The position numbers and the translations under genes were made by a program. The notes under the pieces are model-generated. The model had not been told where the DNA came from, ran no database searches, and saw only the letters and a program-made list of their open reading frames with translations. Below, one piece after another: positions 35,023 to 47,900 of a stretch of DNA of 64,000 nucleotides (positions within the stretch are counted from its first letter, which is position 1; each line of letters begins with the position of its first letter). The stretch comes from Cycas panzhihuaensis (taxonomy: Eukaryota > Cycadophyta), in assembly GCA_023213395.1 (NCBI GenBank), contig CM041465.1, positions 76,329,741-76,393,740 of the forward strand. The letters are read 5' to 3'.

Positions 35023-37522
35023 TGAGATCACTTATGTTGGGGGTATCTAAGATAACTCACACCGAAGGGTACTAAACTTAGGGTGCAGGACCTAGTGTGG
35101 AGGTGCGATGGAATCCTAGGTGGCCTACATAGGGCACTTATGCACCACAAAGGTGTGGATTTGGGAATGTATGGACACAACCCTTTCCCTTTACAATTAT
35201 GGTTTAAAGAGGATAGAGGAATAAGGATAAAATATAGTGATACATTCCTTCCCCTTCATACAACAATTGGGTGAGTTCCCTTTGACAGGGACAAATGTGG
35301 TATGAAAAAGAGAAAGGAAGGGGAATGAAGGGACCAAGTAGGATGAGTTAGCTTGGTTGGATGGAAAGTGAAGGGTTTGAGTAATAAATCAAACAAAGGT
35401 GGGTGTAGCTAGAAGGGAGATAGCAAGAAGTGTTATGGGAGTAAATGAGAGAAAAAGGATAACAAAGAAAAAGAAATCTAGTAAACAATAAAGATCCTCA
35501 CTCTCATTCACTTTCACTCTCTTTTTTTATATATTCTTGTTATGAGACTAAGCTTTGATATGATGTAATAAGAGGGGTAAAAGGGGGGGAGGTAGGGGGA
35601 GGCTAAAGCGATAAGCTTTTTGTATTACCCCACTACCAATCCTTTATTTTCAACCAAAAAAAGAAATAAATCCCTTTTAATAAGTAAATCGTAATCCCTA
35701 ACCCTAAACCTTCCCTTCCCTTATTGGTTCCTTTTATGTGGAAAAAGAAGTGACAAAATAAGGGGGGAAGGAACTATTATAGTAAGGGAATAAGGGATAG
35801 GAATACTAATTAAAGACCAAAAACAAGTAAAATGGGGAATGGGATTAGAAGGTGTGCACCTAGTCCAACGGTAGTTGACGATGCTTCTCTCTTCAATCTT
35901 CCTTTAGTCTCCTTTGTGCTCTTTTGGAAACTCCCTTGTTGTGCATAAAGGCGTGGGGGCTCCACTTACCTGCCCCAAATAAAAGGAAAGAAAGAAATAC
36001 TAAAAGGAGAGGAAAAGGAAAGGAAATAAGATGAAAGAAATCAATATGTGGTACTTACTATGTTGGGGTGTCTTCTAATTTTTTGAAAAGATTTTGTAGG
36101 AAAGAGATCACCCCCTTTCTTATTCTTACAAGTTAGTGCTCAAGAAATAAATATATTACAATAATCTACTAGAAACTATCTTATGCACTCAAATCAATGG
36201 AAGTATGAAATACCTACATACATATATCAACTATCAAAATGACGACTATACAAATATAAAATGTGAGGAGAGAGTAGCACCTTGAAATGGCATGCCCCCC
36301 TCCTTTACATGAAAGGCTTCCCTAGTTATACTAGGGGGAAACCTCTCCACCAAAACCCTACAACTTGGTAATAAGATGGAATAGGAAGGAAAGGGAGGGA
36401 GTAAGCCCTAGCCCTACCTTCTATAGCTCAAAACACCAATGAAACTACCAAAATCCAATAATCCTATTCATGCAACATGCCAAAAATATGAGAGAAAAGT
36501 GAGAGGAACCTCGCAACAAGATAACATAGGTGGAGGGGATTCCCCAAGCTAATGAAGAAAGGTGTAGAACCACTTGCCACTTAATGAATAACTCTCTAAA
36601 GCTCCCTTGTAGCCCTTGAGGAAGATCTCCCAAAGTCAATCCTTGATGTTGAATAGAATGTAAGCTACATATAAGAGGAATGAAATTCATGGTGGGATTT
36701 CAATAGAATTTTAGTATCATGAGAAGAGAGGAAGATAATTCAAGCTCTACCCTTAAATTGGAGGGCTTTTATAGGCAAAAATAAGGTGAGGGAGTGGTGG
36801 TTTCATGCCCACAAAGTGAAGAAACCACCACCCAAAACAAAGATTATGACCAAAGAGGAGCTCAAATCTTAACAAAAATTTGAATAAAAAATTAGTTTTG
36901 AGGTCTAATGGAAATCCCCAAGGGTGAGGCAAGCCATTCTGGGCCAACATGGCATGGTGGCCCCACCAAACAAGGCAATAAAAGAGCCATTTGGCTATTA
37001 GAGAGGTAGTTGGGTGGATAAACAGTCATACCATGGCCAAAGTTACAATACTATAGATTTGGCCATGGTACTGCAAATTTCTTTGTGATACTTCTATCTA
37101 TAGCAAAAATGGCTATAGGATGATAGTAAAGAGTGAAAATGAAGCCCAAAAACCCACCCTAACGCCATTCTAACTCCTAGAAACCAACCCTAAGGTCTTA
37201 ATGGTAGGTAATCGATGGGTGTAAAGGGAAAATAAGGCCAAAAGGATCAAAACGAGGTAAAAACGTCAGTCGAAGGGCCATGGGGTGGTACCCCTTTCCA
37301 ACTAATCAATACATAGGGGGCTTTAAAGTCATCAACCCACAGTCTTAGTCATCATAAGTAAAGAGGCAGACATAAATAAGTGAAGTGTATAAATAGGCAA
37401 CATTAAATAACTAATAAAATACATATCATAAGGATTATATATGTAATGTGATGGAGGTAAAGATGCATACCTAACCTTACCTATGTCACCATGTCGATGT
37501 CATTCCTAAGAGCCAAGAAATA
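35023..37522 (-). repeat. 3' LTR of element F
   Basis: On the minus strand it starts TATTTCTTGGCTC directly after the purine tract and ends ...CCAACATAAGTGATCTCA. It aligns along its length with 53031-55531. Short open frames in it are without motif. Confidence 0.85.
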
Positions 37523-37537
37523 ATTCCCCCTTGGCAG
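37523..37537 (-). other. Polypurine tract of element F
   Basis: The minus strand reads TGCCAAGGGGGAAT directly before the LTR start. The same block with GAGGCTCT upstream precedes the 3' LTR of element A. Confidence 0.8.
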
Positions 37538-38314
37538 TAGAGCCTCTTTGCTCTAAAGCTAGAAGATAACAAATGTTATCAACATAAATGATATGAGATA
37601 AAACCAAACAAATAGGTATATGTGTGTGTGTGTGATGAGGGACAATAATGTCTACCATAGTGATGCCTTATTTGTAGACAATCAGAGCTGCATAAGCCAT
37701 GGGAAAGGAAATAGGTTTATGGCAAGACCAAAACCTTATCTAATTAACCAGACACCTAAAGCAAGTAAGCTACCAATCTAAGCGATTGCCTTAGTGGTAA
37801 GCTAAAAAGAGGAACAAATGACCAAGGGTTTGCCTTAGTGGAAAGCCACTAAAGGGGACAAGAAGGCCTAAAAAAGGGGGCTTGAAAGCCTGAAAGCTCC
37901 TTGAATAGGCAAGGGGGATGCCCAAGGAGTACTTAAGGAGGAAGGATTCATCCATAAATAAAAAGATAAGTGGTCACCACAATTTAGCCTCATCAATAAA
38001 CAAGGTTCGATGGTTGGAAGGGAAGCTCAATTGAAGCCCAAATTAACTTGGAAACAAAAATCAACACCTCCACATGATTTCAATGACTATAAACACTTAT
38101 AAGGTCTAAGGTTAACACCCCAAGAGAGAAAAGGTCTCCTAAACAAAAAAATGTGTAAAGGTTATGCACCAAAAAGGGAGGAAAACAAGGGCCTTAAGGC
38201 CAAGAAGGGGGGTGACCCTAAAGAGAAAAGAGATGATGCTACAACCAGGAATCCAATGGTGGGATCAGAATAGGTAAAGCATAAAGGGTGAGGGGAGCTT
38301 GCCAAAAGGAGCAC
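37538..38314. other. Non-coding region between antisense promoter and purine tract of element F
   Basis: No motif-bearing frame is seen. A short repeat (TGCCTTAGTGG-AAGC) occurs twice near 37788-37850. In element A the aRNH lies in the corresponding interval; I looked for it here on the minus strand and did not find it. Confidence 0.45.
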
Positions 38315-38322
38315 TATATAAT
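38315..38322 (+). promoter_or_regulatory. TATA box of the antisense gene in element F
   Basis: TATATAAT is followed about 90 bp later by GAGATCTAGTTGTTAGAT, mirroring the arrangement at 17568-17462 in element A. Confidence 0.5.
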
Positions 38323-38979
38323 TGGGTCAATAAGTTTTATTTTTACAGTTCCCCATAGAAAGTTTAGAATTTTACCTCTACCCTTCCATTTTCCCCTATA
38401 TTTATGAGCTTATCAGAGGAGATCTAGTTGTTAGATTAACAAGTGGAAGGAGTCATCAAGATTACAATAATGAGATGGCTATAGTATGAGATAACTCGAG
38501 AAGTGGATCTAACCCTAAGCTAGTCAATTTATCTATTTTTGTTAGCATAGAATTTATAGATAAGTGGTGCTCATTTTAGGCAATAAGAACTAAACAAGAC
38601 CCATTTAAGGTCTTTCTTGGGGTTGAACTAGGGTATTAAGGTGCCCTGGTCCTAATGGACCAAGCTCCTAGTCAAGAAAGGGCTTGGTATAGCTTATGTA
38701 GGCAGTTCTAGGGTAGATATAGGTGGTATTGTAGTATTATTTATGGTACTATAAATATCACTATGGTACCACAAATAATATTATAGTATGAGATGTAACA
38801 CTATAGACTAATTTATAGTGCAAATAATTTTTCTTGCAGGATAAGAACAAGGGTGTAAAATGGTAGTTTATTTCATATAAAGAGGGATAATTTGCTACTT
38901 TTACTTTGAATAAGATTTTTTGCTTATAAGTTGGTCACTAATTTTTAAAAATAATGGTATCTATAAGTCATCCTTGCAG

Positions 38980-40690
38980 TGGACAACCGTGAGAACATGG
39001 GGGCGCCCATGCTTGCACTCGTAGAGATGATGTCATCTGAAGATAAGGAGATACTACAAAGGTGCAGACTACTAAGGATCATGACATTGAGGTACTATGC
39101 CTCAAATCAAGCCCTCTTGGTAAACATAGTCACACAGTGGGATAGGAGAAGGTAGGTTTTCCATTTGCTAATAATCAAAGACTTATTGATCATGCCAAGG
39201 GATGTCTGGAGGATTTTAGGGGTACCAATAAGGGGAGAATCACCTGAGTTAGGGGTCTTACCCAACAAAGAGGAGGTACATTAGGCAATAGTAAGGTTCT
39301 TCTATGGCTAAGGGTACTAGGACCATTAAGGAGGGGCCATCAGACAGATTGGGGTAGCATCCATTCCTTGAGCAAGGAAACTAATCATACTAGCAATTCT
39401 ATTTTAGATATCCTAGAGATAGAATTACAGAGAGGTACTAGGAAGTTGTATGGGGGCCATACAACACTGTGAGGAGGGAGAGAAGTTAGATTAGGTGGCC
39501 CTCATAATGGCTAATATGAGGGTCCAACTAGATCAAATTAGGGCAGTTAAACACAGAGGATCCTCCTATTACTCTATACTATAATACTATTTTTTTAACC
39601 ACTTCTATAAGGTGGTATCCATGTAAGGATTGCACCCAGTGGTACCCAACATGCAACTCATACATAGGTGGTTGACATAGTTTAAGAGCTTGGGGGAGTC
39701 AGAGTAGGTAGGGAGGTCCATAGATGTTACCTCCTTAGATCATTATTTATGGATGACTACATGCTACATCCCTATTGGATGACCCACTAGGATGGTGATA
39801 AGGAGGTCAGTGGCATCATGACAAGACAGGCAGTAAAGGCTAACTACAAAATGAGGGATGATGAGGAGGTTGCCTGAGCCAAAGGAGAGGAGGGTGAGGT
39901 TGCCTAAATAAGCAAGGAGGAGGCTAAGGATCTTAGGGATGAAGACATTATCATAGAGGAGGTAGGCAAGGGGGCCATAACACCTAAGAGGAGGCTACTC
40001 CAAGAGGTACTACCCATTTTGACCTTTCATTTTAAGTTTTAGTTCATTTCAATATTTTCATCATCTAATTACATTACTAGTGAACCTTTCTTGATTGGTA
40101 AGAGAGGGGATCATAGAGGAGACTATTAAGAGAGTAGCAATTACTATATTCCCTATGGGATATATAGAGGGGTAGCAACCTATCGAAGATAACAAAGAGC
40201 CTATTTCAATCCACCCATATACAATTGTATTTGCTCCATTCTTGAGAGTGAGAGACATATGGGCAATGAAGGTGTAGGAGCTCAAATCTAAGTAGGATAG
40301 GGCCTTGGTAGGCTAGGAGTAACTACAGACCTAGATTAGGGAGCTTGAGACTTAAGGAGGAGAGTCAATAGCAGAGACAATCCCTACACAAGTAGCTCCA
40401 AGAGTAGATATCTAGGTGGTTGTGTTGGAGATATGACTACACAAGATCACAAGAGAGAGAGATCACCTCTGATCAGTGAACACATAATTGCTAGAGTAGA
40501 TGGCATCTTACTCCATGAGGACTCATGTGACTACACTGATGTCATAGTGCTAGAGAGAGAAGATAGGTCCTTAGGATGAGGAGAGTGAGGCAAGGGCTTC
40601 CTAACAACCATCGAGAAGTCTTGAAGGCACATGGACCCCAGAGAGAAGGAGAGGGCATCCAAGAGATGACACCCCTTGACAAGAAGAGAG
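38980..40690 (+). pseudogene. Antisense PMD-like gene of element F, decayed
   Basis: It is encoded on the plus strand, against F. An acceptor (CCTTGCAG) precedes 38980. The exon reads DNRENMGAPMLALVEMM, then ASNQALLVNIVTQWDRRR, VFHL, MPRDVWRILGVPIRGE, which align with the PMD core of element A. Further matches are MANMRVQLDQIRAVKHRG, FFNHF, HRW and IDVTSLD, then a charged tail. A GT near 40007 and an AG near 40102 sit where A has its intron. The next exon reads IEETIKRVAITIF and FAPFLRVRDIWAM, matching A. More than ten stops break it. It is the key evidence that the antisense gene is an old, conserved part of this family. Confidence 0.75.
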
Positions 40691-41249
40691 CGATGATATA
40701 TTTTATTTTTGAACCATTATATTTTAATCAAGAAAGGATGGAGCTCTAGGGGTATATATGCTATGCATACTCCGATGGATGATTGTATGCCCCTACAAGG
40801 ATTCTAGCTTCTAGTGGCGTGATGCACTAGAGACATACATGTACATTATTATTTTTTTTTATATACATGTATACACACAAGGACTGATCAGTACCCCACC
40901 TTTCATATTACATATTTAGTTTCTTACATGCATGCACTTACTTTATTGCTCATGCTTAATATGACTCTATGTATGGATCTTGGCCCACACACCATCCACA
41001 CACAACCCACATGAAATAAAATGTAATAAAAACATAACTCATGATGAATAGTTTAGGCTCATCTTGGAGCACTAGGGGAGCTTCCACTTCCTAGTGAATC
41101 TTCCAAAGAAAAAGATATAAATAGGGGTTGTTACCATAGTTTTATCTCATTAGTGAATGCCCCTCATAGGTGAGGTGAGGAGGGTTTCCCCCTTGAGCTA
41201 TCTCAATAGGTGACTAGTTGGATCAAAGGAGAGTCACGCATGAAATGCA
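40691..41249. other. Spacer between antisense gene and aRNH of element F
   Basis: No protein motif is seen apart from the end of aRNH similarity. An AATAAA-type polyadenylation signal for the plus-strand antisense gene may lie near 41015-41030 (AATAAAATGTAATAAAA). The CTCCAAGATGAGCCTAAACT block (minus strand) is shared with A near 14355. Confidence 0.45.
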
Positions 41250-41640
41250 GATGATTCTCTAGAATAAAGTTTACCAAGTTATTAACTTTGGTGTTGAGAT
41301 CATGCAAAATATAGTGGATGTCTATGAAGTTAAACCTATCCAAAAGAAACCTAGTTATCATGGATAAAAGCCTCAAATGTGAGGAGTGAGTGTGATAGGC
41401 CTATGTGAGTTGGGATGTAACAATCTCAGAGTCATAGCACAAAGTGATAGGGTTAGAATAAAAACAAAGGTTATCCAGCAATGCTTATATGATAATGATG
41501 TACTTTACCTCATTATTAGTAGAATTAGGTAAAGACATTTTAGATCCTATGAGGGTATGCCTATGATGATCCCAAATAACCTAAGCAGTAGCTAATGGCC
41601 CATGATTCCCATGACGACCTCCATTGATATGGATAATTAA
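41250..41640 (-). pseudogene. Additional RNase H (aRNH) of element F, decayed
   Basis: The minus strand shows LIIHINGGRHGNHGP (element A: TDGGSRGNP, so the first catalytic Asp is now Asn), STNNEVKYIIII, ALLDNLCFYSNPITLCYDSE, SHLRLLSMITRFLLDRFNF and NTKVNNLVNFILE. They follow the element A aRNH block by block, including the downstream TNEIKLW. Several stops and lost active-site residues show it is dead. It lies upstream of the antisense gene's 3' end in F orientation, on the other side from its place in A. Confidence 0.8.
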
Positions 41641-42329
41641 TGGATTACCATCTGAGCCAAGGATAGGGGTGGATAAAGAAAAGTCATAAATGGTAGGCTT
41701 AACATAGGGCAACAATGGCTCAGACATATGGTTAGGTTTATGAGTAACAATAACTTAGTCAAAACCAAACTAATATAGGGAACTCATCACATAATGGACC
41801 ACATGGTGAGGTGGTGTGTGGGTGGAACAAGCTCGCATTCTCTATGAGGATCTAGGGTATAAAAATATAACACTCTTATGAGCAGTGTGTTGATGCATAT
41901 ACCCATAATAAGTTACCTAAATAGAGTGGGAAAATAAGGAGACTGTCTAGTTCAAATCTAGCAGTTTAGGAGCCATAAAAGAGTTAATAAAAGAGGGAAG
42001 GTTCTCATGGAATACTTCCCTAGAGATTCAAGAAACAAGAGTGACATGTTGTGGAGGGGGCTCATGGCCCTTAACATCTGACTTGGGATTGCTCATGATG
42101 GCTAAGTAGCCATAGATACATATTCCAATATGAGTGAACCTAACTAGATTAGGTTCAAGGTGAGACATGGGTCTATCCTAATAGGAGTTGTACCCCTTAA
42201 AAAGATTCCCTGAAGAGGGAAGAAGCTCATTAAGATCAATATCTCTAGCATCAAAGATAGCCTAGCAAGTAGGAGGAGATGTATGAGAGAGGAAAATCTC
42301 ATGAGTAATAACCTTAATTTATCCTTCAT
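41641..42329 (-). other. Element F, region between protease and aRNH
   Basis: About 690 bp, where a full element would need about 2.7 kb for RT, RNase H and integrase. I found none of their motifs on the minus strand. A frame near 42144-42368 has no family motif. Confidence 0.5.
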
Positions 42330-42690
42330 GGACAAATTTGAGTTACCCCCATTATGAGGAGTAGACAACCCCCATTTGGTCGAGCCACAGTTGACTTAAC
42401 AAGAGGTTATAATCGATGTTAATGTCAAGCACAATAATATCTACCTAGATGGTCTTTCTCTCTAAGATGAGTGGAAGGGTAATAGTCCCTACAGGAGATT
42501 TCTCACTCTTTTCATACCCTTAGCATTTCCAAGGGATGGGCTCGACAGCCTCTATACATAGTTTATATATCATCTGCATAAGCATAACATTGATAGAGGA
42601 ACTATTATCTATAATGGTCTTCTTTAAAGTAAAATTGAGACTGTCAATGATAATAGTGAATGGGTAGTGCTAATAATGTTCCCATTCGCT
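42330..42690 (-). pseudogene. Protease remnant of element F
   Basis: The minus strand reads YPFTIIIDSLNFTLKKTIID, then NSSSINVM, AVEPIPWKC, DINIDYNLLLSQLWLDQMG and LKFVHEG, each matching the element A protease. The catalytic Asp codon is at 42607-42609. The Gly after it has become Ser and stops are present. Confidence 0.8.
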
Positions 42691-43099
42691 AAGGGATAGG
42701 AGGTCTCTATGATCAAATGAGATAGTGGGAGGCCCATGAGAGGTAGTGCCTACAGCATGGATGGGAGCATCTCATTGGCCAAGAGCCTTTAGAAGAAGAG
42801 AGCACTACTCAAGATAACTCCATAAGACATTCATCATGGATATTCCTACAAATACTGAGTGTAATTTTTTGATAAGGGAGAAGGCCTTCCCCTTCTCTTT
42901 GACTTGGGGAAGAGTCCTCCTGAAATCATAATACCTAGGGTGCATTGGGATATTCTTTGGAATAATAGGGATCTCCATAAGAGGAGTATTTATAAGGGGT
43001 TATTATTAGCAAGAAGAGGCTTTACCAACCTCTTTAGCAACTTAGGACCATATAACTAGGTATATGGAGGTAGTCTCAAGAAACTAGATAACCCTCCTC

Positions 43100-44200
43100 T
43101 CCTTGTTCTTAGAATGAGAAGAGGAGGGGAGATGAGTCGTAGGGCTAGGAGGAAGAGAGAGATTAGTAGGGGCTTTGCCTTTATCCCAATCTAAGGAAGA
43201 AGGAGGGGTTTTCCACCTATTCCTTGCTCTCTTACTTTGAGGGGAATGATCATATCCCTCATGGTTGGGAAATCAGTCCTGATAAATAGGTTGCTCCAAG
43301 TTTGGCTTAGAAGCACCCTGAGAAGGGGGCTTGTGGGATGGAGCAAGCTGAGCGTGTTTCTTCCAACACCATGAGTCATCGTGGAAACACTCCCTATGTA
43401 TGGAATATAATGCTTCTTTTCAGGAGGGGATCATGCCCCTTTTCTTTGAGAAGTAGTATTAGTACCCATAGATGAGGAGGCCTTAGAAGTCTAATGGATG
43501 GGATGTTGGGATTTAGGAGAGGTTTAGGTTGGTTATAGTTTAAGATCCTTAACCATCTATTCAGAGGAAAGAATAGTTGAGGTAAGAGGGTCTAGGGTCT
43601 TATTGATGGTGCCAATAAGATTCCTATAAGTAGGTTGTTACCCCTTTTAGTCACGTGAGGGAGGGGGTACCTCATGATATTATGATTACTTAGAAAGCTT
43701 CTTAAGATGAGCTTAGATCTCAATGGCTTCTAATGCCAATCACTTGGCTATGGAAGAATCATAAGAGGTCACTTTTATTTTTAGGACCTTAGTGTACATC
43801 TTAGGGCACAATACATTAACAAAGAGGTCTCTCTTCAACTATTTAGATAACATGGCCTTAGAAGAATGAAGGAGGTCATAGAACCATAGCACGAGGTCAT
43901 GGTTCAGCTCCTCGATACCTTATTTACGTAAGAGTAGGGATTTAACCCCACTCTCAAAAGGATGAGTAACATTAAAATAGTTGATCAATTCGTCAATTAA
44001 TTACTAAAAGGTGGAAATGAAGTGAGTAGAGAGATGATAAAACCACTTAAGGGCATCTCTGTAGAGGGATAGAGGAAAAAACTTCATCAAAATATCATTG
44101 TAAGCCCAATAGTCTATGTATGCCATGGTAAATACTTTGAAATTCTCTATTGGGTTATGGGAAGAGGTGCCATCAAACTTGTGTACCTCGGGAGGATGGG
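43100..44200 (-). pseudogene. gag: gag of element F, C-terminal part
   Basis: Going down from 44200 it reads HPPEVHKFDGTSSHNPIENF, YIDYWAYNDILMKFFPLSL and DALKWFYHLS, the same blocks as the element A capsid core. Towards 43200 a basic tail with NLEQPIYQD and FPNHEGYDH matches the A tail. The gag frame is interrupted at 44200 by copia element G. Confidence 0.82.
44196..44200. repeat. Target site duplication of element G (left)
   Basis: ATGGG corresponds to ATGGA at 49496-49500 (four of five bases). Confidence 0.6.
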
Positions 44201-44864
44201 TGTTAAGAAAACTAGGTCCCAATATCTAGAAACTGCCACCAAGATCTAAATTATTTACAACTAGTTACAAGAATTGAAATTAAAATTTAACATGCAAGTT
44301 CTTAAATATGAGACAATACAATAAATAAATTAGAAACCTAAAGCATCATATATACACCAGATATAACGTGGTAAAACCCTATCAGAATGTTAGGGAAACA
44401 TCCACACAGGAAAGGTATCAATCTTTATTACCCAAGAATGGAGAAATATACATAACCTGTAGAAAAATACTCATAGCAACAATAACCAGCTGCCTTTACT
44501 TAATACAATATATCCAATACATCACATATCATCAAGATAATAAAAAAACATCCTAAATCAAGCTAAATAAGAGAGTCAGACAAGGCACAAATCTTGACCA
44601 TCAAATTTGGGGTATTTTAAATGAATGACGTAAATTCTTTTTACAATTTAGTATGTTTTACAATGCTAGTTTTTTAGGCTGGGGGATACCACCTCTGAAC
44701 TCCCTTTTCAAGGGGGGGGGTGGGATCTAGTATCCCCCACATCCCTTAGCTAAGAGAAACTCTTTCCCCTCTTCAATCCCCCTATGAATGTTTGGGAAGG
44801 AAACCATATTACCAATATGTTAAAATTTTTATCTCCAAAACATTTATTGTCACATTATCTAACA
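44201..44864 (-). repeat. 3' LTR of element G
   Basis: On the plus strand it starts TGTTAAGAAAACTAGG and ends ACATTATCTAACA. It aligns with 48860-49495. Confidence 0.88.
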
Positions 44865-44939
44865 ATCCTTACCTTGGCAACAGTTTACCTAATACCTTTT
44901 TGGGACTATTCATTACCTTTTCTTCAAGATAAGAGAAGT

Positions 44940-47900
44940 TAAATACTATTTTTTTACTTCTCCAATAGTATTATTTTTGTAAATATGTCAACACAATTAT
45001 ATTTTATATTAACCTTTTCAAGTGCCACTTCACCTACTTCCATAACATGTCTAACAAAATGGTACTTAAGAGTAATATGCTTTATCCTACTATGATAAAT
45101 TAGATTCTTTGCTAAGTAAATAGAATTTGGATTGTCACAAAATAACTTTACCTTTTCTTATTTCCTTCCAAGCTCAACTAACAAACCATCAAACCAGATT
45201 GCTTTCTTACAAGCATATGTTGTAATAATATATTCTACTTCTATAGTTGATAATACAATTATACTCTATAATTTTGACATCTAACTATCTATACCATTTG
45301 CAAGACTAAATACATAACTTGAAGTAGACCTTCTCTTATCTAAATATCTTACAAAATCTAAATCAACATATCCATAAACTTGATTACCTGTACCTCTAAA
45401 GGTAATGTAATAGTCACTTGTGCCTCTTAAATACTGAAGCATCCATTTCACTGCTACCTAATGTTCCTTTCTTAGATTTGTTACAAACTTGCTAAATAAC
45501 CAACTGCATGTGAAATATTATGTCTTGTACATACTATGACATACATCAATCTTCCCACTATAGTAGTATAAGGTATATAAGATATATAATCCTTTTCTTC
45601 TTTATTACTAGGACTTATACTTAAAGAAATCTTGAAATGAGAAGCCAACGGGATACTCACTAGTTTCATATTTGCCATACCGAATCTGGTTAGCACCTTC
45701 TCTACATATTTCTATTATGATAACCACAACTTGTCATTTTTCTTGTCTCTATGTATCTCCATACCTAAGATTTATTTTACTTATGACTTTATATCAAAAG
45801 TCATAGCCAGTTGAGCCTCTAACTTGTTGATTTTTTCCACTCTTACTTACAACCAACATGTCGTCAATGCATAATACCAAGATAATGAATAAGCTATTAT
45901 CTAAGAATTTAAAGTAAACACAATGATCATACTCACTTCTTTTGAAATTTTGGCTCTCTATAAAGGCATCAAAATTCCTATACCATTGCCTGGGTGATTG
46001 CTTCAAGCTATATAATGATTTCCTAAGCCTGTAAATAAGTCTTTTCCTTTCATCCTGTATAAAACCTTCTAACTGATATGTATAAATCTCTATGTAGAAA
46101 AGTTGTTTCTATATCTAACTGCTTTAACTCTAAATTAGGAGAAACTATAATACTAATAGAAACTGAATTGAAATAAGCTTAATAGCTAGTAAAAAGATCT
46201 CATAAAAATTAATACCTACTTTCTGTGCAATGCCTTTAGCCACTAGTCTTGCCATGTATTTACGAACCTTTCCATCAACATATATTTTCTTCTTGAAAAC
46301 CCACTTATAACTAATAGTCTTCTTACCATATAGAAGTTCTACCAAGTCCCATGAATTATTTTCCTTCAAAGTATCTATCTCTTCCCTCTTCTACTTCTAA
46401 CTATGGATATCATCTACTGCTTCCTAATAGCATGCAAGCTCACCATCAAGGAATCCAAAGTAATAAAAATAGAAGGGTTATACCTGTTAGGTGGATGACT
46501 GACTCATGCAGATCTTCTAATAGTTAGAGGAGGAGTGTCCACATACTCCTATAAATCTATTATAAATTCATCTTCAAAAAGCTCTTCTTACTTTTCTATT
46601 TCTAAAGATTGTTGGGTCTGAAGCTTGACCTGTTGAGGTTTAGCTTTCTTCTCCTATTTTACTTTAACTTCTATACTGTCTGATTTTAGAAAGAGAGATT
46701 TATCAAATATAATATCTCTGTTAATAGTAATTTTATGGGAAGTAGGATCCCACAACCTGTATCCCTTCATACTATCTCTATCACCATAACTGACAAAGAT
46801 ATATCTCTTAGATTTTAGGTCTAACTTTGAATGTTGACTTTTATTGGTCAAGGCATAAGTATCACAACCAAAAACTTTCAAATTTGAATAGTCACATGGA
46901 TGTCTAATCTATACCTCTTTAAGAATCTTATAGTCTATTGCAAGTGATGGTAACTTGTTTAATAAATAACAAATTGTCTGAATAATTTCTACCCATAAAC
47001 GCTACTCCACTCATGTATTACTTAGCACGCTTCTCACTCTTTCTAAGGGTGTCTTATTCATGTTCTCAGCTATGTGATTATCTTATGGAGTATAGTTAAT
47101 GGTCTTATGCCTTTCAATCCTAACTTCTCTACAATAGTTCTCAAACTCTAAGGAGTTGAATTCACCTCCATTATTAGTTCTTAAACATATAATTGACCTA
47201 CTAGTGCTTCTTTCAACCAGAGCCTTAAACTACTTAAACACATTAAAAACTTTAGATTTCTTTTTCAAAAAATATACCCATACCTTTCTGGAGTAATCAA
47301 TGATTTTCCATAAGATATTATAGGGTCTAGTCCCTACACATATGAATGTACACAATCTAGAACACCTTTACTAGTGTGATTCCCTACTTTAAACCTGAGT
47401 CTACACTACTTTCTAAAAATATAATGTTTACAAAATGTCAAATATGAAAGTTGTAAGTTACAAAGTAACTTACAATTCATTAGTACCTTAAGTCCTCTCT
47501 TGCTCATATACCCAAGTCTCTGATGCCATAATTAAGTTGATCTTTTGCAGACTTTGATACTATAGCTGCATGGCTGACATCTGTACTTTCCACTAAAATA
47601 TAAAGGTTTGCTTTCTTTAAGGATTTTATAACGACCAAGGTACCCTTTAATACCTTCAAGACTCTTTTATGACCTATGTACTTATAACCACTAGAATTTA
47701 GTTCACCCAAGGAAATCGAATTTCTTTTTAGATTAGGTACATGTCTAAGTTTAGATAATATTCTCACTATACCATTAAACATTTTAATTATGATGCTACC
47801 AATGCCTACTATCTTAAAAGAAACTTTATTTCCTATAAGCACATCACTACCATCAAGAGGTTGGTATGATAAAAACTAACTCTTATGTAGACATATGTGG

